From CAVZTX01 sp963778375 (GTDB taxonomy: Bacteria > Chloroflexota > Ktedonobacteria > Ktedonobacterales > Ktedonobacteraceae), in NCBI GenBank assembly GCA_963778375.1, contig CAVZTX010000017.1, positions 1-64,000 on the forward strand: 64,000 bases of DNA, in the 5' to 3' direction. The notes under the pieces are model-generated. The model had not been told where the DNA came from, did no database searches, and saw only the letters and a list, made by a program, of their open reading frames with translations. Shown piece after piece: positions 16,389 through 25,299 of the stretch. The first letter of the stretch is position 1. Every line of letters starts with the position of its first letter. The translations under genes and the position numbers were made by a program.

Positions 16389-18494
16389 ATGACAATGGAA
16401 AACAGCTATATGAATAGACAAATCGGCAATTATCGAGTAATCAGTGAACTGGCGAATGGCGCATACGGACGTGTTTATCTCGCACAGCACACCGTATTAA
16501 TGAAGCGAACCGTCGCTATCAAGCTTCTGCATATCACTCATCTCGGTTCTGTTGAGGAGCGTGAGGATTTCCTGCGAGAAGCCCAATTTCTTGAAGAACT
16601 GAAACATCCCTATATATTACCTATCCTTGATGTCGGCATCGAAGATGGATCCCCTTATATTGTGGCCGAGTATGCACCAAATGGCTCACTTCGCGATCGC
16701 ATTAAAAGTCATGCTTCCCATCCCTTGCCATTTCAGGAGGTACTCACCATCCTCTCACAAATTGGGCAGGCACTCCATTATGCGCACCAGCGACAGGTCA
16801 TTCATCGCGACTTGAAACCAGAAAATATCCTCTTCAACGTCAGAAATGAAGCGCTTCTTGCCGACTTCGGCCTTGCCACTTCTCTTTCAACAACCAGTAT
16901 CAAACATATTGACAGCGCAGGTACCCCTCGATACATGGCACCTGAACAATTTCAAGGCAATGTGAGTAAGGAGAGCGATCAATACTGCCTTGCTTGTATA
17001 GCCTATGAACTCGTAACTGGGCGACCACCCTTTCTAGATAAGGATTTTTTTGCCATTGGATTCAAACATTTGACAGGTAATCCAACCCCACCAACACAAT
17101 TGAATCCTTATCTCCCTGTTACCGTCGAACAAGTTATCTTGAAAGCAATGGCAAAACAACGGACGGATCGTTACCCTGACATCTCAAGTTTCGTTTCTGC
17201 CCTGCTACAGGCCACAGATTCTCAACTTCATGTGTTAGCATCATCCGAAATAGAGATGCCCACTCTCTTCACCTCATCTACGAACAGTACATCAGCCAGC
17301 GAACTAAATCCAAAAACTCCTACCTTCTCAAATAGAGGCTCTCTCAACATTACAGAGCCGGGTATAACAGAGATAGATAGAAACCAGACCATTCTAGATG
17401 CCCCGCTTTACAATGAAAGACCTGAATATAGGAGTCAGAACCCACTAACTCCGCTTCCTCCCGTTCAGGAGTCAAAGCCGCTAATACCATTTCCGGCAGC
17501 ACCTTTCCAGGATATCAGTACCGCACATACGGTTGAATCCTCTCAACCATCAACCAGAAGCAACATGCCGAACAGAACGAAGGCACATTATATAGAAGAC
17601 AATCCAGCGCTTTTGCCTGTAACTACCTGGGAAACAAGACATCGCCGACCTACAAGAGCAGGTTCTGGATACAGATGGGCATTTTTGACAATTCTATGCC
17701 TGGCCCTTGGTGCCGGAATTATGGCTATACTTTTGTTAGGAATATTCCCAATGTTTTCTTCTCATGACGGTAGTAACCCATCAGGTTCCCCACAACAAGC
17801 TAGAGGAACAGGAAGCTCCTCTACTCCTACCCCCGGCAGGCCCTCACAACATTCAACACCTCCAGGGAAACCGAATAGCCGACCAACTGCTAATTCGACA
17901 GGACAGAGAACACCGAATTCGACTCCTCAGGTGAAATCAAGTCCCACTGGGCAGCCAACAGCACATACTACTCCTAATGTGACTCCACCTCCAACAACAC
18001 AACCTACTCCTACCCCTACTTCACCTCCAACATCAGAGACATTGATTGTAGACTTTACGAATCCTAACAGCGTACAAACGGCCTATTCGTACTCAGGATA
18101 CGTGACCGTTACAGTCAGTGGTGAAGGAGGAGTAGCTCCCTCTGGATGGTCCGACGCATTTTATGAGTACACTGATTTTTCAGGAAATTCCATCAATCCT
18201 CCTCAACATACACGATGCTGGGTCATGTATATTTATGGTCAGCAAAGTGACGGATTTGTACCGACTCCCGCTTTCAATCCCGGTCATTCGTATCAATTCA
18301 CCATGACCGCTTCGGGAGGCCCCATTAACTTCTCAATCTGTGACAACACTCGCTCAGATAATCATGGCTCTTTAATCGTAACGGTCACAGGCAATGGAAG
18401 TCGTTCATCCGCCACAAAGACTTCAACAACCAGCAATACTCACGTGCAGGCAATTTCTATTAATATGCTAGCAGAGGAAAGTAAAAAAAATTAG
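16389..18494 (+). CDS. Receptor-like Ser/Thr protein kinase with extracellular lectin-like domain
   Basis: This is a 701-residue protein. The Hanks-type kinase domain covers residues 12-275: glycine loop LANGAYGRVY, VAIKLL, catalytic loop HRDLKPENILF near 138, ADFGLA near 158 and APEQF. A 150-residue Pro/Ser/Thr-rich juxtamembrane segment follows. The single membrane helix is at about residues 425-450, and then comes a Thr/Pro/Ser-rich linker of about 90 residues. The C-terminal domain (about 550-680) is beta-rich, with a Cys pair, TRCWVMYIYG, and FSICDNTRSDNHGSLIVTVTG. That last block resembles the calcium-binding end of PA-IL/LecA-type galactose-binding lectins. This is the usual bacterial PknB-type layout with an unusual sensor end. 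ATG 16389 has CAGGGGG eight bases upstream. Confidence 0.88.
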   Translation: MTMENSYMNRQIGNYRVISELANGAYGRVYLAQHTVLMKRTVAIKLLHITHLGSVEEREDFLREAQFLEELKHPYILPILDVGIEDGSPYIVAEYAPNGSLRDRIKSHASHPLPFQEVLTILSQIGQALHYAHQRQVIHRDLKPENILFNVRNEALLADFGLATSLSTTSIKHIDSAGTPRYMAPEQFQGNVSKESDQYCLACIAYELVTGRPPFLDKDFFAIGFKHLTGNPTPPTQLNPYLPVTVEQVILKAMAKQRTDRYPDISSFVSALLQATDSQLHVLASSEIEMPTLFTSSTNSTSASELNPKTPTFSNRGSLNITEPGITEIDRNQTILDAPLYNERPEYRSQNPLTPLPPVQESKPLIPFPAAPFQDISTAHTVESSQPSTRSNMPNRTKAHYIEDNPALLPVTTWETRHRRPTRAGSGYRWAFLTILCLALGAGIMAILLLGIFPMFSSHDGSNPSGSPQQARGTGSSSTPTPGRPSQHSTPPGKPNSRPTANSTGQRTPNSTPQVKSSPTGQPTAHTTPNVTPPPTTQPTPTPTSPPTSETLIVDFTNPNSVQTAYSYSGYVTVTVSGEGGVAPSGWSDAFYEYTDFSGNSINPPQHTRCWVMYIYGQQSDGFVPTPAFNPGHSYQFTMTASGGPINFSICDNTRSDNHGSLIVTVTGNGSRSSATKTSTTSNTHVQAISINMLAEESKKN

Positions 18495-18606
18495 AGATGC
18501 CTTGACACCTTCTTATCATCCGACGTATGCTATTTTTAGTACACTTCATAAAATGAAGTATTGCAGTGATTAGCCGTAAAACCACGCGAGGAGAAACTTT
18601 ACTTCA

Positions 18607-19242
18607 ATGACCACAAAAGAAACAACCTCACCTACCAGAATTAACTTCCATTTTGACCCTAGCTGCCCACTGGCATGGCGCACAGCATTATGGATACGCG
18701 AGGCCCGCAAAGTACGTCCAATCGATGTCACTTGGCGCTTCTTTAGCCTGGAAGTTATTAACCGCAAGGAGGGAGTTGTACCGGATTTTGAGAAGGATGG
18801 CAGCTGGGCGGCAGAACGAACGTTGGCTCTGGCGCGTCGTCAAGGCGGCAATGATGCCGTCGAACGACTGTATTTGACATTGGGAGTGGCACAACACGGG
18901 CGCAAAGAGAGCATCAAGCAACTGGAAGTCATTCGAGCAGCCGCAAAGCAGGCAGACCTCAATCCATCTATCGTAGATGAAGCATTGGCCGACGAGAGCA
19001 CCATCAACGATGTGCTGGCCGATCACGAAGAGGCCGTTCGCCGCTACCGCGCCTTTGGCGTACCTACAATCGCAATCGAAGGACTTGACGTAGGCTTCTA
19101 CGGGCCAATTATTCAGGATGTGCCACGCGGCGATGATGCTGGAGAAATGTGGGATTATACATCCTGGGCGTTGCGCCAGCCCAACCTGTTTGAACTAAAG
19201 CGCGATAGGAAAAGTGGGAAATGGGAACCTATCGTCGGATAA
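18607..19242 (+). CDS. DsbA-family oxidoreductase (Rv2466c-like)
   Basis: This 211-residue protein has a DsbA/thioredoxin-like fold. It starts with the strand INFHFDPSCPLAW, in which a single Cys takes the place of the CxxC of classical DsbA. A long helical insertion follows, and then FGVPTIAIEG, the cis-proline loop of the thioredoxin fold. DPxCPxAW plus the tail WDYTSWALRQPNLFELKR matches mycobacterial Rv2466c, a mycothiol-dependent nitroreductase. The mechanism therefore probably uses a low-molecular-weight thiol. It has no signal peptide, so it acts in the cytoplasm. No mycothiol genes are nearby, and the assignment of substrate is inference. Confidence 0.72.
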   Translation: MTTKETTSPTRINFHFDPSCPLAWRTALWIREARKVRPIDVTWRFFSLEVINRKEGVVPDFEKDGSWAAERTLALARRQGGNDAVERLYLTLGVAQHGRKESIKQLEVIRAAAKQADLNPSIVDEALADESTINDVLADHEEAVRRYRAFGVPTIAIEGLDVGFYGPIIQDVPRGDDAGEMWDYTSWALRQPNLFELKRDRKSGKWEPIVG

Positions 19243-19311
19243 GCAGACGCTCGCGCTTATTCAGATCTTCTTTTCTTGATCCTGCCTGCGGCAGTTCGTA
19301 AGAGACTATTA

Positions 19312-19353
19312 TGAGTTATGGGTTGTGCCGCCTACGGTGCAACCCATAACTCA
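19312..19353. terminator. Long perfect stem downstream of the DsbA-like gene
   Basis: TGAGTTATGGGTTG and CAACCCATAACTCA form a perfect 14-bp stem with a 14-base loop. It lies between two convergent genes. No T-run follows on either strand, so a Rho-independent function is uncertain. Confidence 0.45.
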
Positions 19354-19412
19354 CAAGTAAAAAATCCTAGCGGTCTGATGCAGTAAGAAGTCCCGGGTAG
19401 CTACTATCCCCA

Positions 19413-20585
19413 TTATTGATGCTTCTTAAGGAACCTCTCCATCCGCACCAGAGCGTCTTCCAGCTTATCATAAGCAGTACAATACGCGGCACGTACATAT
19501 CCCACGCCTGCCGCACCAAATGCGCTGCCAGGTACAACAGCTACCTGTTCCTCAAAAAGCAGCTTCTCCGCGAACTCATCATCGGTCATGCCAGTACCTG
19601 CAATACTCGGAAAGGCGTAGAACGCCCCACGTGGGTCACAACACGGCAACCCTATACGGTTGAGGCCATCCACAAACATACGGCGGCGGCGATCATACTC
19701 ATCATGCATGGCCCTCACGTCATCTTCACCGTGACGCAGCGCCTCGATTGCAGCTTCCTGGGGAGCGGTTCCCGCGCACATAATAGTGTATTGGTGAATC
19801 TTTAACATCGCCTCCAGTATGTGCTTTGGTGCGGCAACGTAACCAATGCGCCAACCCGTCATGGCATAGGCCTTTGAAAACCCATCCAGCAAAATAGTGC
19901 GTTCGCGCATGCCAGGCAGAGCCGCAATACTGACATGTTCAGTCTCATAGACCAGGCGACTATATACTTCATCAGTAGCCACAATCAAGTCATGTTCTGT
20001 GGCAAGTTTAGCAATCCCTTCTAGCTCAGCACGCGGCACAACAGCACCGGTCGGATTATTCGGATTGCCAAGCAAAATCATCTTGGTCCTTGGCGTAATC
20101 ACGGCAGCAATCTCAGAGGCACGCACTGCGAAATTATCTTTGGCATACGTCGAAACAGGTACCACAACGCCACCAGCAAAGATAATATCTGCTTCATAGG
20201 CGACATAGCCAGGGTCAAGAGAAATAACTTCGTCACCTGCATCGATGATTGTACGCATCGCAAGGTCCACACCCTCACTCACCCCAACCGTGACAAGTAT
20301 TTCAGATGTTGGGTCATAGTCCAGCCCATAGCGGCGTTGCAACATAGCGGCAATCTCTTCTCGCAGCTCGAGTATGCCATAATTTGATGTATAGCGTGTA
20401 TGTCCTTGTTCGATTGAGCGCATCCCTGCCTGGCGAATATGCTCCGGCGTGACAAAATCAGGCTCACCCACGCCTAGCGAGATCACATCCGGCATCGTGT
20501 TAATAATATCAAAGAATTTGCGTATTCCAGAAGGTTTGACCTTTTGTACGCGCTGTGACAACACGTCACGTTTAAGTGTGTCCAT
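19413..20585 (-). CDS. PLP-dependent class I/II aminotransferase
   Basis: This 390-residue fold-type I aminotransferase (AspC/AlaT-like) has the opening PSGIRKFFDI, VISLGVGEPDF, the substrate loop NYGILELREEIA, and LLGNPNNPTGAV. The PLP-lysine segment is LDGFSKAYAMTGWRIGY near residue 237 and the C-terminal arginine region is AFGAAGVGYVRAAY. It transfers an amino group between an amino acid and a 2-oxo acid in the cytoplasm. The sequence type includes aspartate, alanine and aromatic aminotransferases, and the exact substrate cannot be told apart here. ATG 20585 was chosen because conserved sequence begins soon after; ATG 20606 is possible and neither has a strong ribosome binding site. It is preceded by a hairpin at 20742-20760 and stands alone. 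Confidence 0.87.
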   Translation of the reverse strand: MDTLKRDVLSQRVQKVKPSGIRKFFDIINTMPDVISLGVGEPDFVTPEHIRQAGMRSIEQGHTRYTSNYGILELREEIAAMLQRRYGLDYDPTSEILVTVGVSEGVDLAMRTIIDAGDEVISLDPGYVAYEADIIFAGGVVVPVSTYAKDNFAVRASEIAAVITPRTKMILLGNPNNPTGAVVPRAELEGIAKLATEHDLIVATDEVYSRLVYETEHVSIAALPGMRERTILLDGFSKAYAMTGWRIGYVAAPKHILEAMLKIHQYTIMCAGTAPQEAAIEALRHGEDDVRAMHDEYDRRRRMFVDGLNRIGLPCCDPRGAFYAFPSIAGTGMTDDEFAEKLLFEEQVAVVPGSAFGAAGVGYVRAAYCTAYDKLEDALVRMERFLKKHQ

Positions 20586-20741
20586 AGTATGCCTTAACCC
20601 CTTCATTATTGTGAGGCGCGGAACAAAAGTGAGCAACAGTCGTTGTTGTCTTATTTTTACCCACTACGGTAATCTAAAATCATCCAAGCAGGTGTCGGTC
20701 TCGCCTCTAACCTCGTATACCCTGAATGTAACATAAAAAGG

Positions 20742-20760
20742 GGCGCATTCGCAATGCGCC
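20742..20760. repeat. Short GC-rich palindrome
   Basis: GGCGCATT/AATGCGCC forms a stem with a three-base loop, flanked on the left by AAAAAG. A similar hairpin lies at 22279-22296 with shared flanks (AAGGGGCGCA and TGCGCC). It is upstream of the aminotransferase. Confidence 0.5.
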
Positions 20761-20839
20761 AAGAGCCTCAATATTCCCCATAGAAGCAAGCCAATTTAGA
20801 AAGAACATCTCCTGTGAGCGGAGATGAATGCGGTCCTGG

Positions 20840-20979
20840 TTGTCATCCCCTGCCACGTCCATTTGTCATCCTTCGTCTGCACCCACTTGTCATCCCTTGC
20901 CGCGTCCGTTTGTCATCCTTCGTCTGCACCCACTTGTCATCCCTTGCCGCATCCGTGTATCATCCTTCGCTACACCTAC
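20840..20979. repeat. Tandem array of three 46-47-bp units
   Basis: The units at 20840-20886, 20887-20933 and 20934-20979 share TTGTCATCCCTTGCCGC, then TTTGTCATCCTTCGTCTGCA. Each contains two copies of TGTCATCC, the outer arm of the inverted-repeat family, and the array runs directly into a full copy of that family. It looks as if the array grew from the repeat's arm. With the repeat at 20981-21052, it fills the 500-base gap between the aminotransferase and the cysteine desulfurase. Nothing coding is evident here. Confidence 0.8.
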
Positions 20980-20980
20980 T

Positions 20981-21052
20981 TGTCATCCTGAGCGGTAGCG
21001 AAGGATCTGGTTCGCCGGACGCCGAAATCCTTCGCTATCACTCAGGATGACA
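20981..21052. repeat. Dispersed ~70-bp inverted repeat, copy 2
   Basis: TGTCATCCTGAGCGGTAGCG, AAGGATCT, then the complementary AAATCCTTCGCTATCACTCA, GGATGACAG. It belongs to the same family as the copies near 5841, 24081, 29644 and 33321, and here it is attached to the 47-bp tandem array. Confidence 0.85.
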
Positions 21053-21084
21053 GTCAGGACCTCCAGAAGCCCAAACAACCCCGA

Positions 21085-22236
21085 TCATCGACCCAAACCA
21101 CGTAGTTTCTCAACAATCCCTGGTACAGCAGCCAACACTGCGTCTACATCTGCATCGGTATTTGCCTTGCCAAGTGTCAGACGTAAACTCCCATGCGCCA
21201 GCTCGACAGGAATGCCCATAGCAATCAATACATGCGATGGATCGACGGAGCCAGAGGTGCATGCGGAACCTGTCGATGCGGCAATACCCAGTAAATCAAA
21301 ATTCAGTAGAATAGACTCGCCTTCAACCCCTTCAAAGCAGAAACTAGCATTGTTAGGCAGGCGATTTGTGGGGTGTCCGGTCAGGTGACTGCCAGGAATG
21401 GTTAATAGTCCAGCGATCAGACGATCACGCTGTGCGATAATGCGCGGCATTACCTGCGGGAGTTCTTCATAAGCTAATCTTAAGGCGCTTGCAGCGCCTA
21501 CAATACCCGCAACATTCTCGGTACCGGCACGCCGACCACGCTCCTGAGAGCCCCCCTGAAGCTGCGGTAGCAGACGCATCCCCTGACGCGTATACAAAAT
21601 GCCAACACCCTTTGGACCATAAAATTTATGGGCCGAGAGCGAGAGTAAGTCAGCATGAAGAGCTGCAACATCAATCGGCAACGCACCACCTGCCTGCACC
21701 GCATCGACATGAAAAGGTACCTTCCGCGCGCGACAAATACGACCGATCTCCTCGATAGGTTCAATCGTACCTACCTCATTGTTGGCATACATGACCGAGA
21801 CAAGCACCGTCGCATCAGTAATTGCGCGACCAACATCATCGGGATTGACACAGCCAAAGTTATCAACAGCCAGGTAGGTGGTCTTGAAGCCAAATCGCTC
21901 CAGGTACTGGCACGTATGCAATACAGCATGATGCTCTATCGACGAGGTAATCAGGTGGTTACCCTTTTTCTGCGAGGCATACGCCATGCCTTTAATCGCC
22001 AGATTGTCACTCTCGGAACCGCCGCCTGTAAAGGTAATCTCTGTAGGGCGACAGTTGAGGATTTCGGCAACCTGTTCACGAGCGCTATCAATAGCTTGCA
22101 TCGCATGACGGCCAAGCGTATAAATGCTGCTCGCATTGCCATACTCGGCGGTAAAGTAAGGCAGCATAGCATCCAGCACCCGTGCATCAAGCGCGGTAGT
22201 GGCGGCATGGTCAAGATAAATGGTGCGGTCCGGCAT
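21085..22236 (-). CDS. iscS: Cysteine desulfurase (IscS/NifS family)
   Basis: This 383-residue PLP enzyme takes sulfur from cysteine to a persulfide. It starts IYLDHAATTALDARVLDAM, has NASSIYTLGR, TGGGSESDNLAIKG, the histidine block SSIEHHAV, and the PLP lysine in SAHKFYGPKGVGILY near residue 203. The catalytic Cys is in GSACTSGSVDPSHVL near residue 325; that loop is long as in IscS/NifS and unlike SufS. It is the last gene of a minus-strand run with larE and a His-rich membrane protein, which fits a sulfur-donor role for LarE or for Fe-S and thio-cofactor synthesis. No iscU/sufU is beside it. The symbol is given at family level. Confidence 0.9.
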   Translation of the reverse strand: MPDRTIYLDHAATTALDARVLDAMLPYFTAEYGNASSIYTLGRHAMQAIDSAREQVAEILNCRPTEITFTGGGSESDNLAIKGMAYASQKKGNHLITSSIEHHAVLHTCQYLERFGFKTTYLAVDNFGCVNPDDVGRAITDATVLVSVMYANNEVGTIEPIEEIGRICRARKVPFHVDAVQAGGALPIDVAALHADLLSLSAHKFYGPKGVGILYTRQGMRLLPQLQGGSQERGRRAGTENVAGIVGAASALRLAYEELPQVMPRIIAQRDRLIAGLLTIPGSHLTGHPTNRLPNNASFCFEGVEGESILLNFDLLGIAASTGSACTSGSVDPSHVLIAMGIPVELAHGSLRLTLGKANTDADVDAVLAAVPGIVEKLRGLGR

Positions 22237-22278
22237 AGTCTCTCATTCCTGAAATTGGGCGAACGCATCCTAAGAAGA

Positions 22279-22296
22279 GGCGCAATTCCTTGCGCC
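22279..22296 (-). terminator. Short hairpin between the His-rich protein gene and iscS
   Basis: GGCGCAA/TTGCGCC with a four-base loop lies 24 bases past the stop of the upstream gene. It may weaken read-through into iscS. It resembles the palindrome at 20742. Confidence 0.45.
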
Positions 22297-22319
22297 CCTT
22301 CATTATATCACAGGAAAGA

Positions 22320-23039
22320 CTAAAGACTGCCCCAATTGTAGGTCGTATCCGGCTTTACATTAGGACTATTATATGCCAGCGTGATAAGCTCATGTGCCTG
22401 CAAGTCGATGTTACGGAAGTTGCCCGTATATGGCTTGCCATCGACCCAGACCTTCCAGTTAGTCGGATCAGCCAGTTGAATTGGATACCCTAGGGAAGAG
22501 AAATGACTATCCCAGATGTCGAGGAAATTACCAAGCGTGGGGGTAGTTTTAGCTGGTGCCTCGATATGAATGATGCCATCTGGATTGTGCGTGTGTAGCC
22601 AGTAGAAGCAGGAGCCATCGGGGGCAATACCAACCCCCTGCGGAACTGCCGACAGTTGACCATTGATATACATGGATACATGCGCGTGAACATGATAGGA
22701 AGTCTGCTCTAACTGATCGCAATTGATACCATCAACCGCTGGATAGCTTGGATTAACAGGCGTCTCCTGAATATTAAGAGCACCCTGCCCATTCTGACTA
22801 TGTGCATTTGCAATAAAGTAGCCTGTGAGACCAATCGCTAATACTACTACAGCGGCGATGCCAATTACAGCAAAGCGTCGTCTCTGTTTGGCGCGCCGCT
22901 GCTCAGCTTCACGCTTCTGCTGCTCTTCCTGTCGTCGTGCCATCTTCTGGGATTGACGAGTGACTCGCTTGTTCGGAGATAAATTCGAATTCCCTCCCGA
23001 CTTCGCATTTTGACGTGTGATTTGCTTGTTCATAACCAT
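22320..23039 (-). CDS. Single-pass membrane protein with conserved His motifs
   Basis: This 239-residue protein is made of a strongly basic N-terminal region (NKQITRQNAK, later QKREAEQRRAKQRRR), a membrane helix at about residues 55-75 (FAVIGIAAVVVLAIGLTGYF), and an outer domain. The outer domain carries SYHVHAHVSMYINGQ, a CFYWLHTHNPDGIIHIE block, FLDIWDSHF and a C-terminal WG. I recall this His-rich layout from uncharacterised Chloroflexi and actinobacterial proteins, with no known function; the histidines suggest metal binding. It sits 27 bases after larE and upstream of iscS, so the three are probably co-transcribed. ATG 23039 and ATG 23033 are both possible starts. Confidence 0.75.
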   Translation of the reverse strand: MVMNKQITRQNAKSGGNSNLSPNKRVTRQSQKMARRQEEQQKREAEQRRAKQRRRFAVIGIAAVVVLAIGLTGYFIANAHSQNGQGALNIQETPVNPSYPAVDGINCDQLEQTSYHVHAHVSMYINGQLSAVPQGVGIAPDGSCFYWLHTHNPDGIIHIEAPAKTTPTLGNFLDIWDSHFSSLGYPIQLADPTNWKVWVDGKPYTGNFRNIDLQAHELITLAYNSPNVKPDTTYNWGSL

Positions 23040-23065
23040 GCCCAACTTTCAAAAAATGGATTAGC

Positions 23066-23935
23066 TCACGATTGCTTCTTTTTGAAGAAACCTTCGTTCA
23101 TACTGCCGGTACGATATCCTAAAAGATCAATTGTTACATATGTATAGCCTATTTTGCGCAGACCATCGGTTACTTTGCGGCTCATCTCCTCGTCAACCAG
23201 GCGCGGCAACTCTGAGCGTTCTACCTCTATACGCGCCAATTTATCATGGTGGCGTACGCGTAATTGATGGAAGCCCAACTCGTGGAGCAATTTTTCCGCT
23301 TTGTAGATCATTTGCAGCGAAGCTACATCAACCTTACTTCCATAGGGAATGCGTGATGAGAAACAAGCCATTGCGGGTTTGTCCCATACAGGGACACCGA
23401 GCAACCGTGCTACGGCTCGTATCTCGCGCTTGCCCATACCGACCTCTTTGAGAGGGCCACGCACCTGAAACTCACGTGCTGCACGTTGCCCCGGACGGAA
23501 ATCACCATCATCATCTTTATTCACACCATAGGCAATATAACGTAGATTATGTTGTTTTGCCAGAGGTTCTAGCTGGGTAAAAAGTTCAGTCTTACAGAAG
23601 TAGCAGCGATTGAAGTTGTTGGCAACGTAGCGCTCGTCTTCCATCTCATGCGTTTCGAGCGTAATCAACGGAATGCCCATCTGCTCTGCAACAGCAATGG
23701 CCTGCTCCGTCTCCTCAGTCGCATAGGCAGGCGACGAGGCAATCGCCCCAATAGCCCGTTCACCCAACACATCATGCGCCACCTTCAACAGTAGAGCGCT
23801 ATCGACCCCACCGGAATATGCTACCAGCACCGATCCCATCTCCCGCAGAATCGCCTGTAAGTGTTCATATTTTGCCTGCGTCTCTGCATCCAACTCCTCA
23901 ACATGATTACTATTCATTTGGTGAGTATCCAGCAT
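23066..23935 (-). CDS. larE: ATP-dependent sacrificial sulfur transferase LarE
   Basis: This 289-residue PP-loop protein has AYSGGVDSALLLKVA near residue 40, and the ATP and Mg motif region. The conserved RCYFCKTELF carries the cysteine that LarE gives up as sulfur, and ACFSSRIPYGSKV and VRHHDKLARIEVE follow. LarE adds sulfur to the pyridinium-dicarboxylate precursor of the nickel-pincer cofactor. No larB, larC or nickel-racemase gene is in the window, so the cofactor pathway must be elsewhere or the role differs. It is the first gene of the run with the His-rich membrane protein and iscS. The family is secure. Confidence 0.9.
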   Translation of the reverse strand: MLDTHQMNSNHVEELDAETQAKYEHLQAILREMGSVLVAYSGGVDSALLLKVAHDVLGERAIGAIASSPAYATEETEQAIAVAEQMGIPLITLETHEMEDERYVANNFNRCYFCKTELFTQLEPLAKQHNLRYIAYGVNKDDDGDFRPGQRAAREFQVRGPLKEVGMGKREIRAVARLLGVPVWDKPAMACFSSRIPYGSKVDVASLQMIYKAEKLLHELGFHQLRVRHHDKLARIEVERSELPRLVDEEMSRKVTDGLRKIGYTYVTIDLLGYRTGSMNEGFFKKKQS

Positions 23936-24080
23936 AATGTGATAAGCTCCTAACCAGGGTGAAAATATACCGCCTTATTATAACATCTATCGGCAACTCT
24001 ACGTCTACATTTGGGACTTTTTGAAAAGTTAATCTGATCCGTAGGTGCCGATGATAAAATTTCACGACCAAACCCAGAAT

Positions 24081-24148
24081 TGTCATCCTGAGTGCAACGA
24101 AGGATCTGCGGTTGACGCGAGAGATGCTTCGCTTCGCTCAGCATGACA
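24081..24148. repeat. Dispersed ~70-bp inverted repeat, copy 3
   Basis: TGTCATCCTGAGTGCAACGA, AGGATCTGC, then GAGATGCTTCGCTTCGCTCA, GCATGACA. It has the same structure as the other four copies, with a slightly shorter spacer. It lies in the 338-base gap between larE and the mobA-like gene. The rest of that gap shows nothing except the gene's GAGGAG site. Confidence 0.8.
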
Positions 24149-24273
24149 AATTATGGCCAATCTTGGGTGTTAAAACTCATGATCGCCTTCCCTAGGCAAC
24201 TTAACGCACAATACCAGCTAATCTATTAAAATCAATAACAGTAGCTATATTCCCTTTGAGGAGCCATAAGCAT

Positions 24274-24944
24274 ATGAACCCATTACCAATCAACCGCCGC
24301 CATCATCCTGGCAGCAGGTAGCTCCAGCCGCATGGGAGAAGGTAGGCACAAACTCTTGTTACCACTTGCCGGTCGCCCAGTTCTTACCCATGTGATTGAG
24401 GCAAGTGCTCGCCTCACAAGCACGACCAATCGTCGTCGTACTCGGCCACCACGCCAACGAAGTCCGCGCTAAAATCCTCCCTTACGCCGCACGACCAGAT
24501 GTGATTCTTCTGGAGAATAACGGCTATAAGAAAGGAATGAGTACCTCAATGCGCCTGGGCTTAGAGTTTCTCACCTCAACAGACTCTCCGCCAGGATCTT
24601 CCTCGCCTGATAGCGCGCTCATTATGCTTGGCGACCAACCCTTGATCACCCCACAAATTATTGATACCCTTATTCAAGCCAGGCACACAACAGGTAAACG
24701 CATTATCACACCCCTCTACAATGGCAAGCGCGGCAACCCCGTTCTATTCGATGCCAGCCTCTTCCCCGAACTATTGGAGATCACGGGCGATGAAGGTGGC
24801 CGCAGCATCCTCGAACGCCATCGCCAGGAGGTGGCGATGGTTGAAATGAGCGATGCTATGGCCAACTACGATATGGATACCTGGGAAGCATATCAATCCG
24901 TTTTAAAGGCATGGGAAAGCAAAAATGACATCAGAACAGAATAA
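24274..24944 (+). pseudogene. MobA/MocA-like nucleotidyltransferase, two frame changes
   Basis: ATG 24274 follows GAGGAG. Near 24296 one extra base shifts the frame, after which the nucleotide-binding motif AIILAAGSSSRMG is read, then HKLLLPLAGRPVLTHVIEA. Near 24410 a second extra base is needed to reach ARPIVVVLGHH. The rest is one frame to 24944: MLGDQPLITPQIIDTLI, RGNPVLFD, LFPELLEITGDEGGRSIL. With both bases removed there are 223 codons, a normal length. This is the MobA-like family which adds CMP or GMP to molybdopterin. No molybdenum cofactor or dehydrogenase gene lies near. The last 20 bases overlap the following TPR gene. Confidence 0.82.
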
Positions 24945-25299
24945 ACAACAAGCAAAATTCTGGCTAGAATACAGCCAACAGCTCTCAGGAGCCATTCGCT
25001 ACAACGAAGCGCTAGCCGCAGTAGAACGAGCCGTCGCACTTGACGAAACCAGCCCCGAAGCCTGGTACGCAAAAGGAACCTGCCTATGTATGCTGGCACA
25101 GTACGAACAAGCCCTCTCAACATTCGAACATGCTCTACAATTGAATCCCCATTATGTACCTGCCTGGGATGGCAAAGCCTGGGCACTGGGTATTCTAGGA
25201 CGTCGCAACGAGGCATTGGATGCAGTCGATAGAGCGCTGGAACTGGACCCCGAATATTTCGATGCACAGAAACGCAAAAAGAGATTAGAGGCGCTCTAA
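24925..25299 (+). CDS. TPR-repeat protein
   Basis: This 124-residue soluble protein is made mainly of three tetratricopeptide repeats: AIRYNEALAAVERAVALDETSPEAWY, then AQYEQALSTFEHALQLNPHY, then GRRNEALDAVDRALELDPEYFDAQ. TPRs are protein-binding scaffolds, and there is no enzyme motif. The start ATG overlaps the end of the mobA-like gene by 20 bases, which suggests translation coupling. It ends at 25299, and no further gene follows on this strand for 360 bases. Confidence 0.82.
   Translation: MTSEQNKQQAKFWLEYSQQLSGAIRYNEALAAVERAVALDETSPEAWYAKGTCLCMLAQYEQALSTFEHALQLNPHYVPAWDGKAWALGILGRRNEALDAVDRALELDPEYFDAQKRKKRLEAL

Noticed and set aside
20840..21052. CRISPR array
   Set aside because: Units of 46-47 bp are contiguous, without unique spacers, and made of the inverted-repeat arm; no cas gene is present.
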